A stretch of DNA of 64,000 bases from Adiantum capillus-veneris (Eukaryota > Streptophyta > Polypodiopsida > Polypodiales > Pteridaceae): the NCBI GenBank assembly GCA_014529385.2, contig CM043964.1:131913420-131977419 (forward strand), given 5' to 3'. The translations under genes and the position numbers were made by a program. How positions within the stretch are numbered: position 1 is the first letter of the stretch; each line of letters starts with the position of its first letter. The notes below the pieces were generated by a model, which ran no database searches, was not told the DNA's origin, and saw nothing but the letters and a program-made list of their open reading frames with translations. Shown piece by piece: positions 35,039-46,869 of this stretch.

Positions 35039-36150
35039 CTACAATTGGATAATTGTGTAGGGGAAAACAAAAATCGATACTTGTTTCCCTATTTGTCAAT
35101 GCTTGTTGCAAGGGGTGTTTTCAAAACCATCCAACTAGGATTTTTGATGGTTGGGCATACACATGAGGACATAGATGCCATGTTCAATAAGTTTTCATAA
35201 AAATTGAGAGCTACACAGACATATACTTTGCCACACTTGATGGAAACATTACAAAATAGCTCATGTTCATCTCCGACCCCATTTTCGCTTGAAAAGGTCC
35301 CCAATTTCAAGCAATATTGTGATGGTTATCGTTGTGATGGACAAGACATAGTTTTTGGACATTCCAAACCACTTCAATTTAGGTTTTGTATGCAAGATGA
35401 GACACCAATGATGCAGTATAAGGCACATGTAGGTGTTACAAGTTGGAGTGGAAGCATTCACCTTTGGAAATTAGACATAGAAGGAAATCCAATGTTGCCA
35501 CATGGAGATCCACCTTCGGTGCCAATGGCAGAATATGTCAAGTGTGAAAGAAGTGATTTTAGGGTTGAAGAATTATATTAAGTTTTGGCAAAATCTAGGG
35601 AATGGTTCAAATGTGACACGGTATTATAGACCTGTGATAGATTACTGGAGTAATGTGATTGAAGAGCTTGGAAAAGCAACCATATCAGAGGGAGGCTTGT
35701 ATGAAAATTTTTGGCCAACAACTCAGGACTCTTGTCACCTACAATCCATTACAATGAGCTTACAACAAGGAGCAGAAAGATTCCTAGGCCTTGAAGAGTT
35801 GAATGATCATTTTTGTGGTCCTCAACAATATAGACCAAGGCAAGAGTTTAACCCTATGTCTGATGTGCACCAAGCTGACTTTGTTATGCTAGCTCCAAGT
35901 GACATGGAAATCTATCTAGTTTGGCTCGCAATGGCTTTATGATACATTGATAACGAGCCTACATCACCAAACTACAAAAACATTTTGATTCAATATTGGG
36001 CACCTTGTGCAAGAAAAAGTGGGATGACGGATACTCAAGCTTACACTAATTGCTGGAAGGGTTTTTGGGCTATCAACTACAGGGACCCACAAGTGTGGAA
36101 ACGGTAGATGCAATTGTTGGTCATGGAGACCCAACAAAGAAGGACCTTTT
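35039..36150 (+). pseudogene. DUF7869-type protein gene, C-terminal piece
   Basis: Starts LQLDNCVGENKNRYLFPYL, then GFLMVGHTHEDIDAMFNKFS, the signature GHTHEDID motif of the family. One TAA follows, then TLPHLMETL, DIVFGHSKPLQFRF (frame 35204-35581), a frameshift near 35580, and FWPTTQDSCH, PMSDVHQADFVMLAPSD and YLVWLAMAL (35502-35942). After another stop come LIQYWAPCARKSG and CWKGFWAIN. The order matches the C-terminal half of DUF7869 proteins. Joining 24599-25078 to this piece at LPRSSICL/QLDNC gives the usual LPR..YLQLDNC join, so the two are parts of one gene. Three stops or shifts show decay after or before the Gypsy insertion. Confidence 0.65.
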
Positions 36151-36299
36151 TCTAGAATTAAGATTCCAAAAAGGCATGCTCTAAAATCTAAAGCAAGTCT
36201 TGCTCATGCACATCAACCACGCTTGGATCAAAATTTGGATATGACATCAAATTTGGAGTAGATTATGCGGAGCTTCTATTGCGACTATAAGGGTCAATT

Positions 36300-37060
36300 T
36301 TGTTAACAAGACCTATAGCTGTATCAACCTTTATTTCTTTTATTTAATTAAGAAAGCTTCTTCAAATTCATGCTTTGTTCATCCTCTTGACTTTTGGTGT
36401 TTATCAACACCACAATCCAATAAGATTTTCACTCTATCTTATCAACAAGTTTGTCTCGTTTTTTCTGACTTTAAGTTGGAAATTCCCAAATAACACGAAT
36501 TTGGTCCATTTGTGTAAGGTTTCCAGTTTTCGAAACCTTAAAGATTGTACAAAGCTTGCAAAACTTAATAGAAAACACTATTGCAGAACTCCAAACACTA
36601 TTAATTTTGGTGTTTTTGGAATCATAAGCAGAGCTTTACTATGTTTAGAAATTTTCAGAATCTGATTCCGATAAAAACAGGAACAGTTACGGGTCCTGGA
36701 AAACTACAACAGAAATTCAATTAGTAACAAAAATTGGATGGTTCCATTATTAATCATTAGCAAAGACTTCTTTACATTAAGGTTCTAGAATTAGATAGAA
36801 ATTTCCAATTTTCATCATTAAGGATCTGCAAAAATCAACCAGGCAAATTCTGGAAGGTATGGGGTGAGTGTGGAAGCTGGGGAAACTTGCCAGGAACAGT
36901 GATGGCTAAAAATGGCGCAAAATGCAAGCTAGGGGGCTGCTTGGACTGTGGGAAAACTGCCAAAATCTGCCAGATGCCCAGAAAAAGCTATAAAAAGGAC
37001 CTTTCTCTTCATATTTTCTTTGACTCGGAGCCTTGAGACTTTCTCTCTCATCTAGGGAGA
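36300..37060. other. Non-coding AT-rich DNA with a TATA-like site
   Basis: No gene seen. CTATAAAAAGGACC at about 36990, followed by a pyrimidine-rich stretch (TTTCTCTTCATATTTTCTTT), looks like a core promoter, perhaps of an LTR that leads into the 152-bp array. I cannot find the other parts of such an element. Confidence 0.3.
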
Positions 37061-37439
37061 AACACTATGCAAAAATCATTAGAGTTTAATCTCTAATTGA
37101 TCAACCCTAACGGTAATTAACCTAATCCTTCTTATTAGCAAGGTTAGATTAAGATAAATTGTTCATAAATCAAAGATTAGGCCTATGTATGCTCCTCAAA
37201 ACTCTTTAAATTAATTAATCTTTACTGATTATTATAATTAAGCTTAGTAATACTAAGATAATTATTTATCCTATCATATTAGGACTGAAATTAGCCAAAT
37301 TAACCATGAATTAATGGTAAATATATTAATTAGGATTAGATTAAGTTGAAGTAATTAGCAGAGATACATTAGATAGTTAATAATCTAGGAAAATTATCCT
37401 ATACATTTTTGGAGAAGTTTTCCTAATTAATTAGGCATA

Positions 37440-38720
37440 ACTACTCTAATTTTTGAACAATTTTAATAGGGGAAATTAGTAAATGGATTTCAAATGCTGT
37501 GATATAATTATCAGTGGTTATTAATTAGGTGTTTAAGAACCTGTGATAATTAGGAGAAGCTCAAACAATTAATCTAGCTAATTACTTTAGCTAAAATACC
37601 TTGTTTTTTGAGCAAATTAAATAGGGAAAATTAGTAAATGGAATTCAAATGCTATGATATAACTATTAGTGGTTAATTAGGTGTTCACAAACTTGTGATA
37701 ATTAGGAGAAGCTCAAAAAATTAATCTAGCTAATTACTTTAGCTAAAATACCCTGTTTTTTGAGAAATTTAAATAAGGGAAATTAGTAAATGGAATTCAA
37801 ATGCTGTGATATAATTATTAGTGGTTAATTAGGTGTTCAAAAACTTGTGATAATTAGGAGAAGCTCAGAAAATTAATTTAGCTAATTACTTTAGCTAAAA
37901 TACCCTGTTTTTGAGTAAATTAAATAGGGGAAATTAGTAAATGGAATTCAAATGCTGCCATATATCTATCAACGGTTAATTAGGTGTTTAAGAACACTTG
38001 ATAATTAGGAGAATCTCAGAAGATTAACCTAGCTAATTACTTTAGCTAAAATACCCTATTTTTTTAGCAAATTAAATATGGGAAATTAGTAAATGGAATT
38101 CAAATGTTGGGATATAATTATTAGTGGTCAATTAGGTGTTTAAGAACCCGTGATATATAGGAGAAGCTCAAAAAATTAATCTAGCTAATTAATTTAGATA
38201 AAATACCCTATTTTTAAATAAATTTAAATAGGGGAAATTAGTAAATGGAATTCAAATGCTGTGATATAATTACTAGTACTTAATTAGGTGTTCAAGAACC
38301 TGTGATAATTAGGAAAAGTGCAAAAAATTAATCTAGATAATTACTTTAGCTAAAATATCCTTTTTTTTGAGTAAATTAAACAGGGAAAATTAGTAAATGG
38401 AATTCAAATGCTGTGATATAATTATTATTGGTTAATTAGGTGTTTAAGAACCCGTGACAATTAGGATAAGCTCAAAAAATTAATCTAGATAATTACTTTA
38501 GCTAAAATACCCTATTTTTTGAGCAAATTAAATAGGGAAATTAGTAAATAAATTTAAATTGGATTGAGATGTTTATCAGAGGTTAATTAGACCTCAAGGA
38601 ACCCGTGGTAATTATGCTACCATTAGAAAATTAGTTTAACTATATATTCCAATAAAATTACTCTAATTTTTGGAAAAAATAAAAAGGGAAATATAGTAAA
38701 GTAAATAGAAACCCTTTGAT
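37440..38720. repeat. 152-bp minisatellite, about nine copies
   Basis: Unit: GGGGAAATTAGTAAATGGAA, TTCAAATGCTGTGATATAAT, TATTAGTGGTTAATTAGGTG, GAACCTGTGATAATTAGGAG, AAGCTC, AATTAATCTAGCTAATTACT, TTAGCTAAAATACCCTGTTT. GAAATTAGTAAAT words fall near 37474, 37626, 37780, 37930, 38083, 38234, 38388 and 38533, with a degenerate ninth copy near 38690. AT-rich and non-coding. It leads straight into the duplicated LTR module. Confidence 0.9.
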
Positions 38721-39077
38721 ATCAATATCAGAGAAGGAATATACCTTAGGGAATCTATGATAATTATCCTAACCTTAGACAAATAGTTTAGGTACGTATT
38801 TTGGTCAAAAGTAACAAATTTTTTGTATATAATGGACAAGAAAATTCAGAAATAAAATTATCTAATTGCCAAATAATTAACCGAGGTCCAAAATCCTTAT
38901 TAAAGGATGGGGAAAAAGTACTTATAGCATAATTAAGTTATCGGATGAGTAACCTATCAAAACGACTATTAAAGATCTCTATTTATTCCAAAAATCCTTA
39001 TTTTTGGGTAAACAAGGAAAATAAATGTTATTCAATTAATCCTTTAATGGATTAAGTCTTTTTATAAGGCTGCCAAA

Positions 39078-39272
39078 ATGGCTCCCAAGAGAACCAGGGA
39101 AAATCCTTTGACTGAAGAAGAAGATGTTAGTAACAAACGCAACAAAGCAACTAATGACCATGAAGCAGGGCCTAGCCATAGGCCAACAGAGGAGAGTTTA
39201 CGGGCACCTGCCCCACAGCAGATGGACGAGCAGTCCCAGGTGGATTTCTATTATGCCATTAATAGCTTTTAG
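39078..39272 (+). CDS. Small hydrophilic ORF, copy 1
   Basis: 64 aa, starting MAPKRTRENPLTEEEDVSNK, basic then acidic, with no recognisable domain. It is preserved in copy 2 (42050-42244) with one residue changed (Ala2 to Asp), which may reflect the recent duplication and not selection. It ends about 55 bp before the LTR-like segment, where an element's last ORF or a leader ORF could lie. Confidence 0.35.
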   Translation: MAPKRTRENPLTEEEDVSNKRNKATNDHEAGPSHRPTEESLRAPAPQQMDEQSQVDFYYAINSF

Positions 39273-39326
39273 AGTTCATTTTAAGTTAAGCATTGCATAC
39301 GTAAGGTTAGGAAGGAAAAAACTGGC

Positions 39327-40348
39327 TGTAAATGGAAGGTAACTCCCACGAAACCCACGATCAATGATTGTAATTAGGAAAGGAATGATTGGGTTATGAC
39401 TGGTTGAAATAGGAAAGAAATGTTTGACCATCCTTAAGACAGCTTGTCTCAAGACACCTCTGATTCCTTGGAAATATTTTACTCCAGTTAATGAGTAATG
39501 ATGGAGATACCATCATGGAGGAGTCGGTTACCTCGGCACGTGTGGAGTTTTTACCCCGTGCTTGTTTATGTTTATGGATAGTACTTTTAAGTTTATCCTA
39601 GAGGAACCGCCAGGTTGTATGGGCAACTGGTTTTGGCGTATGGGCGCCCGGACTTTCGGTGAAGACTTTTTCCACCCGGGTTATATAAATAAGGAATGGG
39701 TGCCGTTTTTCACCCTTGTATAAATGGTCTTGAGAAAAGTTAGTACTGGTCAGTGATACTTTAAATTGACAGTACCTTGTCTTAAGTTTAAAGATGTCTG
39801 TTTTCTGAAAGAATGTCTTCAATACTGTTTTCAAAGGTTGTCTTAAGGAAATGCAGTTTGAAAAGTTAAAAAGGAATCATTGTTTTAATTGTGGAAAGAA
39901 TGTGGTAGTAATCAAACAACAATAGAATCATGTGTGAGTGCGGGGTGGTAAGTGGGGATTGACTAAGGTTGTCAATCATGGACGGGTGGACCTGATTAGT
40001 CAGGTAACTATCCATTCTCGCGCACTAAAACATTTAGAAATTTCTTCACTTGGAGGAGGAATCCACCAGCGGCTGTGCCCTCACATATGTTCGAGGGAAA
40101 AAAACGTTGGCTAAGGAAACCTTAATCTAAAGGATGAAGATTTAGGGTCGGAATTTGCTTTTTTAAGGGTTCCGTTTTCACTGCGAGACGGGACTAGGTC
40201 TCTTCTAGGGCTATAAAACTAAACCATTGCCAATGGTAAGGGTGAATTCCCTGTAATTTTTCTTTTTTAAAGACTTTGACTTTAGTAGGCCTAGAGACCT
40301 GTCAATGGTACCATCCCGCTTTGGTGTCGGCGGGTTTGGAGACTTACA
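39327..40348 (+). repeat. LTR-like segment, copy 1
   Basis: Proposed TG...CA unit of 1,022 bp, from TGTAAATGGAAGG to GAGACTTACA, two bases before a primer site. A purine-rich stretch (AGGAAGGAAAAAACTGGC) precedes it. TATA box TTATATAAATAAGG at 39681. The right edge is well placed by the primer site; the left edge is a guess. Confidence 0.5.
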
Positions 40349-40350
40349 AG

Positions 40351-40362
40351 TGGTATCAGAGC
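40351..40362 (+). promoter_or_regulatory. tRNA-Met primer binding site, copy 1
   Basis: TGGTATCAGAGC, the exact complement of the plant initiator tRNA-Met 3' end, used by many plant LTR retrotransposons and pararetroviruses. Confidence 0.85.
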
Positions 40363-40436
40363 ATGGTTTAATAAGGTCCTGACCTTAGGAGGGAAAAAGT
40401 TGGAAAATAGGCATAAGTTGTATTGCATTTTTAATT

Positions 40437-40913
40437 ATGGTATATTGTGAAATGAGAATTTCCCTATCAATACAGGAAAATATCCGCCAAGCTTACCAAA
40501 AGTTTGTGATTTTCAACATCATGCTCGAGGCTGCTTGCAGCTCCAACAACTTTGTACTTCGCAAGAGCATCATGCAATTGTTAGATTTAATATTTTCCCC
40601 TCCTCCTACATGGGGAATCAGCTGGTCACAGTTTGGCGGAATTTTCCTGATTGATGCGGGGCAGTTAGAAGGGTTGACACTCAATCTAAAAAGACTCAAG
40701 TGGGCAGAAACACTTCGGACCATCGACGTTTTCTTCTTTAGTGGGACTGAAGATCCAGATCAGACCATTGTTTTAGATGGGGTAGAAGTGTTACAGAATC
40801 AGTGGGTCTATGATCAGGTAGTCACAATACGATACCCAGGTAGGATCAGGCCCATTAGGGTAGGCCCAAGGTTGAGGGGACCAAAAGCGTCATCTTTTTT
40901 GATCCCCTATTAG
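40437..40913 (+). CDS. ORF after the primer site, unknown family
   Basis: 158 aa, starting MVYCEMRISLSIQENIRQAY, then LRKSIMQLLDLIFSPPPTWG and a C-terminal part with DVFFFSGTEDPDQTIVLDGV. I recognise no gag, movement protein or polymerase motif. The first 81 residues are repeated in copy 2 (43408-43650), after which copy 2 changes sequence. It may be the start of a non-autonomous element's internal region. Confidence 0.35.
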   Translation: MVYCEMRISLSIQENIRQAYQKFVIFNIMLEAACSSNNFVLRKSIMQLLDLIFSPPPTWGISWSQFGGIFLIDAGQLEGLTLNLKRLKWAETLRTIDVFFFSGTEDPDQTIVLDGVEVLQNQWVYDQVVTIRYPGRIRPIRVGPRLRGPKASSFLIPY

Positions 40914-41159
40914 ATCCACCAGTGGTAAAGAGGTTGTTGATTTAGGGAATCACACATTGTATATAGCATGAGCCCATCTTGTACATAGTATGAGTCAGTG
41001 TTGTATCAACCTTTGTATATACCATGGTTTTATGACATGCTTGTGTAGTTAAATTGAAATGGTGTTAATGATTGTCAGATTTGTTTTTTTAGTGTGTTAG
41101 AAAGTATATAAAGTAGAGAACTGCATGACAAAACAAAAGTAGTATAAACACTAAAGCCA

Positions 41160-41720
41160 ACTACTTTAGCTAAAATACCCTGTTTTTTGAGAAATTTAAA
41201 TAGGGAAAATTAGTAAGTGGAATTCAAATGCTGTGATATAATTATCAGTGGTTAATTAGGTTCTCAGGAAACTATGATAATTAGGAGAAGCTCAGAAATT
41301 TAATCTACCTAATTACTTTAGCTAAAATACCTTATTTTTTGAGTAAATTAAACAGGGAAAATTAGTAAATGGAATTCAAATGCTATGATATAATTATTAT
41401 TGGTTAATTAGGTGTTTAAGAACCCGTGACAATTAGGAGAAGCTCAAAAAATTAATCTAGATAATTACTTTAGCTAAAATACCCTTATTTTTGAGCAAAT
41501 TAAATAGGGAAATTAGTAAATAAATTTAAATTGGATTGAGATGTTTATCAGAGGTTTATTAGACCTCAAGGAACCCGTGGTAATTATGCTACCATTAGAA
41601 AATTAGTTTAACTATATATTCCAATAAAATTACTCTAATTTTTGGAAAAAATAAAAAGGGAAATATAGTAAAGTAAATAGAAACCCTTTGATATCAATAT
41701 CAGAGAAGAAATATACCTTA
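41160..41720. repeat. 152-bp minisatellite, four copies
   Basis: Same unit as 37440-38720, with copies starting near 41202, 41352, 41505 and 41657. The array is shorter here than in front of copy 1. Confidence 0.9.
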
Positions 41721-42298
41721 GGGAATCTATGATAATTATCCTAACCTTAGACAAATAGTTTAGGTACGTATTTTGGTCAAAAGTAACAAATGTTTTGTAT
41801 ATAATGGACAAGAAAATTCAGAAATAAAATTATCTAATTGCCAAAGAATTAATCGAGGTCCAAAATCCTTATTAAAGGATGGGGAAAAAGTACTTATAGC
41901 ATAATTAAGTTATCGGATGAGTAACCTATCAAAACGACTATTAAAGATCCCTATTTATTCCAAAAATCCTTGTTTTTGGGTAAACAAGGAAAATAAATGT
42001 TATTCAATTAATCCTCTAATGGATTAAGTCTTTTTTAAAAGCTGCCAAAATGGATCCCAAGAGAACCAGGGAAAATCCTTTGACTGAAGAAGAAGATGTT
42101 AGTAACAAACGCAACAAAGCAACTAATGACCATGAAGCAGGGCCTAGCCATAGGCCAACAGAGGAGAGTCTACGGGCACCTGCCCCACAGCAGATGGACG
42201 AGCAGTCCCAAGTGGATTTCTATTATGCCATTAATAGCTTTTAGAGTTCATTTTAAGTTAAGCATTGCATACGTAAGGTTAGGAAGGAAGAAACTGGC

Positions 42299-43319
42299 TG
42301 TAAATGGAAGGTAACTTCCACGAAACCCACGATCAATGATTGTAATTAGGAAAGGAATGATTGGGTTATAACTGGTTGAAAAAGAAAAGAAATGTTTGAC
42401 CATCCTTAAGACAGCTTGTCTCAAGACACCTCTGATTCCTTGGAAATATTTTACTCCAGTTAATGATTAATGATGGAGATACCATCGTGGAGGAGTCGGT
42501 TACCTTGGCACATGTGGAGTCTTTACCCCGTGCTTGTTTATGTTTATGGATAGTACTTTTAAGTTTATCCTAGAGGAACCGCCCGGTTGTATGGCAACTG
42601 GTTTTGGCGCATGGGTGCCCGAACTTCGGGTGAAGACTTTTTCCACCCTGATTATATAAATAAGGAATGGGTGCCGTTTTTCACCCTTGTATAAATGGTC
42701 TTGAGAAAAGTTAGTACTGGTCAGTGATACTTTAAATTGACAGTACCTTGTCTTAAGTTTAAAGATGTCTGTTTTCTGAAAGAATGTCTTCAATACTGTT
42801 TTCAAAGGTTGTCTTAAGGAAATGCAGTTTGAAAAGTTAAAAAGGAATCATTGTTTTAATTGTGGAAAGAATGTGGTAGTAATCAAACAACAATAGAATC
42901 ATGTGTGAGTGCGGGGTGGTAAGTGGGGATTGACTAAGGTTGTCAATCATGGACGGGTGGACCTGATTAGTCAGGTAACTATCCATTCTCGCGCACTAAA
43001 ACATTTAGAAATTTCTTCACTTGGAGGAGGAATCCACCAGCGGCTGTGCCCTCACATATGTTCGAGGGAAAAAAACGTTGGCTAAGGAAACCTTAATCTA
43101 AAGGATGAAGATTTAGGGTCGGAATTTGCTTTTTTAAGGGTCCCGTTTTCACTGCGAGACGGGACTAGGTCTCTTCTAGGGCTATAAAACTAAACCATTG
43201 CCAATGGTAAGGGTGAATTCCCTGTAATTTTTCTTTTTTAAAGACTTTGAGTTTAGTAGGCCTAGAGACCTGTCAATGGTACCATCCCGCTTTGGTGTCG
43301 GCGGGTTTGGAGACTTACA
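42299..43319 (+). repeat. LTR-like segment, copy 2
   Basis: 1,021 bp. Against copy 1, the 360 bp before the TATA box carry about 17 substitutions and 2-3 indels (near 5%). From the TATA box through the primer site to the end of homology (about 990 bp) I count only two. Confidence 0.5.
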
Positions 43320-43321
43320 AG

Positions 43322-43333
43322 TGGTATCAGAGC
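43322..43333 (+). promoter_or_regulatory. tRNA-Met primer binding site, copy 2
   Basis: TGGTATCAGAGC, same context as copy 1. A primer site after both LTR-like copies means the copies are tandem elements, not the two ends of one element. Confidence 0.85.
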
Positions 43334-43652
43334 ATGGTTTAATAAGGTCCTGACCTTAGGAGGGAAAAAGTTGGAAAATAGGCATAAGTTGTATTGCATT
43401 TTTAATTATGGTATATTGTGAAATGAGAATTTCCCTATCAATACAGGAAAATATCCGCCAAGCTTACCAAAAGTTTGTGATTTTCAACATCATGCTCGAG
43501 GCTGCTTGCAGCTCCAACAACTTTGTACTTCGCAAGAGCATCATGCAATTGTTAGATTTAATATTTTCCCCTCCTCCTACATGGGGAATCAGCTGGTCAC
43601 AGTTTGGCGGAATTTTCCTGATTGATGCGGGGCAGTTAGAAGGGTTGACACT

Positions 43653-44300
43653 TGGCTTAATTTTGCCACTAAATTCCACATCAAACTCCATGGCTTCTCT
43701 ATCGGCCACCTTTGCTTTGGAACTCTAGCCTCTGGTTCTTCTTTGGTGGGAGTTGAGGAAGACCCACCTACCACTCTTACAGAGTGCTTGGTTTTGTGTA
43801 GCAAATCGAGTTGGGATTCAACAAGGGGCAATTTTTCTACATTCCTAGGTCTTGGTAGGCAATCCATGTCAATATTGATCAAGCATTCATGTATATTTTG
43901 TTGTGGTCACTTCCTTTCAAGTTAGCTTTTACTAGATTCTCCAAGATATAGCTGCCGAGGTTACATCTCATCACTCGTGGCTTGGCTAGCCCCATAGACA
44001 TGAAAATTGCAATATGTAAGCTGGGCTCTATGTATCTCAAGGGCTTGTGCACCTTTAGATGCTGAGAAATTAGTCGCAAGGGTACCTTCATCTCTGTAGA
44101 GATGAGGTTTCTATATGTAAATTTATGCCCTTTTTGCTTGATGAATTCCTTGTCGTTAGGAAGAGGATGAGGTCTAGGAGGGCCTCTTTATTTTCCATTA
44201 GATTATGGAGGTGATTAACATTTTGACAAATAGGTGCATGCCATGTGTGCAAGAATGGTGGGTGTGTAAGAGATGTGTAAGAATGGTCAAAGGATGCACT
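43653..44300 (-). other. Degenerate minus-strand coding-like DNA
   Basis: Two adjoining open pieces on the minus strand (44091-43879, 43882-43589): VPLRLISQHLKVHKPLRYIE, MRCNLGSYILENLVKANLKG and MDCLPRPRNVEKLP. The style recalls the 'putative plant transposon protein' family of retroelement gag-like frames, but I cannot show it. The region ends in a G-rich run. Confidence 0.25.
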
Positions 44301-44306
44301 TTTCCC

Positions 44307-44346
44307 CCCAAAAAGGGGGGAGCGCCGGGGGGGGGGGGAGGGGGGG
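44307..44346. repeat. C and G homopolymer runs
   Basis: Runs of C, A and G ending in about 13 and 7 Gs. Prone to sequencing error. Confidence 0.8.
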
Positions 44347-45251
44347 ACAACTTTATGATTTTTGGTCTTCCATAACCCCTACATACAATCTCCAATTCGA
44401 GCGGAGATTATAGATCTATAATTTACACGTCGAGCTCTTTCCATAGGTATGTTACTTGATATAGTTTTACCCGCTAGATTTTAAATTTCAATTTGGGGGG
44501 AAAATTTGAATTCAAATAAACTAGTCGTTTAGCCTATTTGAATTCAAAAGTTCTCCTTTGATTGCTTTCTTAATACTAGAGATTTGACTTCCTTAAACTA
44601 CCAATTAGAGAGGCCCTCCTATACCCCATTCTCTTCCTAATGGGTTTGTGTAGATCTTGATTGGTCAATTCATCAGTTATTATGATCTTCACTATAGCTC
44701 CATCTTTATTTGTTAAGGTGGATTCTCTATTGTATTGGCTTGCACCCATCAATTTGTGTGCCCTCTAGGAGTTGTTTCCCTAAGGAGGAAGTTAAGAAAA
44801 AGTATCCACTTGTAGGCACCTAAACCCTTCAATCACCTCCCTCTATTGGTGTAGTGTCCATAGCTCTTTAGAAAAAATGGTCATCTTTACTTTTGTCGCG
44901 TCAGTCGTTTGAAACTTCCCAATGAAAGCATTGGCCAAAATCCTTGTCAACTCCTCTTCAGATATGTGGGCTTTCTTGTTTGATGAAATGTCGATTAATG
45001 CATAGCGTGCAGCCTCCCTCTTCTTCTAGGCTCTTCTGCGAGGAATTATGGCACCAAAAAATCAATTGGTCAGTTTCTAAAATTTGTTAAAAATTTTGTT
45101 GAACAAGTGGGGAAAATTCAAACTTGACCATAAAATAAAAAAGGATCTTAATTCGATCAAAACAAGTCCAAACTTGACCAAACTTCACTAGTGCATCCAA
45201 GATAAATACATGCACTAGGTCATGTGGTTACACGTCAGATTTGGCTCTGAG

Positions 45252-46502
45252 CTACATGGATTGCAAACCATGTTGAAACACAATTGGAACTTCTAATAGC
45301 ACCATCTAATTAAGCATGTTGTGTAGATGTTATGGTTCAAAACTTTTTGACATTGGATCATTCATTACAGATTTATGCCACTTTTTGGTAGTTTTCCTCA
45401 GACTCAGAGAATTTTGACACTTTGACTAGGGTTTTGATATCTAAATGACTTGAAATGTCAGGGTTAGGGTGTTCTTGACAATTAAGACCTGATGTTATGG
45501 TTTTGGCCTAGAGTTTTGAAAAAGGTACATGGATCGCGATCCCTGTTTGGCAGCCTTTTCAGATGAAACTTGGTGCACATGTTCCTATAGCCTATCATAA
45601 TACACTAGTGAAATCTTTTCAAATTTGGACAAGAGTATTGTAAGTTTTCTCAATTTACCAATTCATAGTGAAATCTGGTTTGACTTTGCCATATTTTCTT
45701 TTGGATGTCATCTTTGATCCCTCATAGTGATTATTTTGTTTGAGAAGTTACCCCTCTGATGATTGAGAACTGGAGAAGGGTCTCAATCCTAGCTGTCTGT
45801 TGGTTATCACCACAATTGAAGTTTGTTTGGACCTCCCAGGCCCTCTGCAAAATTTGGCCCATCTTGCATGCATGTTTTGCATTCATTGAGATGCTTTAAG
45901 TTCACTATCTCTTTCAAAGCCAAGACTTTGCTCAATTTCACAAACTCTGTCATCACTAGCACACTGAAATGGCTGAACTTTGACAAGTGACTCGCTTTAA
46001 AAGACCAAACACTGAAATTTTGACATATTTCACAACCATTAACCTGCACCATTAGGTTGCAATCAATTTGTGGTAGTTTTGCTCAACTAGGTACATAAAT
46101 TGCAATCCATGTTTGGTGACCGTTTTGAACAGAACTTTGTAGGCTGGGTTTGGGCATGTTCCCTAAGCTAGTTGTCCACTTTTTTCTGAGTTTGGATCAC
46201 TTTTTTTGCATTGTGGGTCAAAATGAGGATTTGGAGACTGACTTTTCAATTTTTCTTGAAATTTGGTTGACCCTTGGTTCATTTTGCCCATAACTTGCAT
46301 GTTAGACTCCCCAAGGCATTGTGAAACTATCTGCATGAGCTTTCTCCTGTTTTGGCATGTTGGGGGACATGGATCGCGATCCATGTTCAAAAATTATTTG
46401 ACAACTGTGATTATAGCAATAGAAAGACGCTTTCAAGGATAACATTTTTCATATCTTTTTGCTGAAATTTGAGGTGAGGGAACATGGATCGTGATCCATG
46501 TT
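45252..46502. repeat. Palindrome family II, cluster 1 (five sites)
   Basis: Perfect consensus: AACATGGATCG followed by its reverse complement (22 bp). Sites at 45252-45273 (diverged), 45527-45546, 46093-46112, 46367-46386 (perfect 20 bp) and 46481-46502 (one change). The left neighbour is usually AAAGGT or GAGGGA, and the right neighbour TTTGGCAG or TTCCA. Spacing 115-570 bp. The sequence between is non-coding and weakly repetitive (AATTTGGAC, ACTTTGAC words). Confidence 0.85.
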
Positions 46503-46794
46503 CCACCCACTTTAGCATTTGTGATGACATGCCTAGATTCTGCTCATTGAGAGGAACATTTTGATGTAAAAAGTTTGAATTTGGACTTTATATGCCTGTC
46601 CAAATGTCCCTTGGAAGTTTGCACAAATCCTTGCTTTGATTTGATTGATACAATATTTTGCACTCATGTTTCATTTGTTTGGCAATCCACAAAATGTTCT
46701 TGCACTGAAGAGGAGCTTACTTGTGAAATCTAGTGAGATGTGGGTGTCTGGTGTGGTAGTAGTAAGAAAATCCCGGATAGAGTGCTGTCAATCA

Positions 46795-46798
<4 letters not shown>

Positions 46799-46855
<57 letters not shown>

Positions 46856-46869
46856 CCCCCCCCCCCCCC
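46799..46869. repeat. (CT)n followed by a 17-C run
   Basis: 52 bp of CT joined to about 17 Cs, then GAAAGTGTGTGTGTG. Confidence 0.95.

Larger units (their letters stand above)
38370..40681. repeat. 2.3-kb direct duplication, copy 1
   Basis: Matches copy 2 with an offset of 2971-2972 bp. Contains the end of the 152-bp array, a small ORF, an LTR-like segment, a tRNA-Met primer site and the start of an internal region. Homology ends abruptly at GGGTTGACACT. Confidence 0.9.
41340..43652. repeat. 2.3-kb direct duplication, copy 2
   Basis: Second copy of 38370-40681. It contains the small ORF (42050-42244), LTR-like segment 42299-43319, TATA at 42652, and primer site at 43322. Downstream of 43652 the sequence is unrelated to copy 1. 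Confidence 0.9.

Noticed and set aside
35502-35942. Separate gene on the plus strand
   Set aside because: It overlaps and continues, by a frameshift, the C-terminal part of the DUF7869-type gene.
39078-43728. Endogenous pararetrovirus (Caulimoviridae-like) instead of an LTR element
   Set aside because: TATA-to-primer-site distance (~660 bp) and tandem layout would fit, but no movement protein, coat protein or polymerase motif is visible in the short internal region. Left open as an alternative, not annotated.
43653-44091. Host gene on the minus strand
   Set aside because: Two short frames with a break and no recognised domain; listed only as degenerate coding-like DNA.
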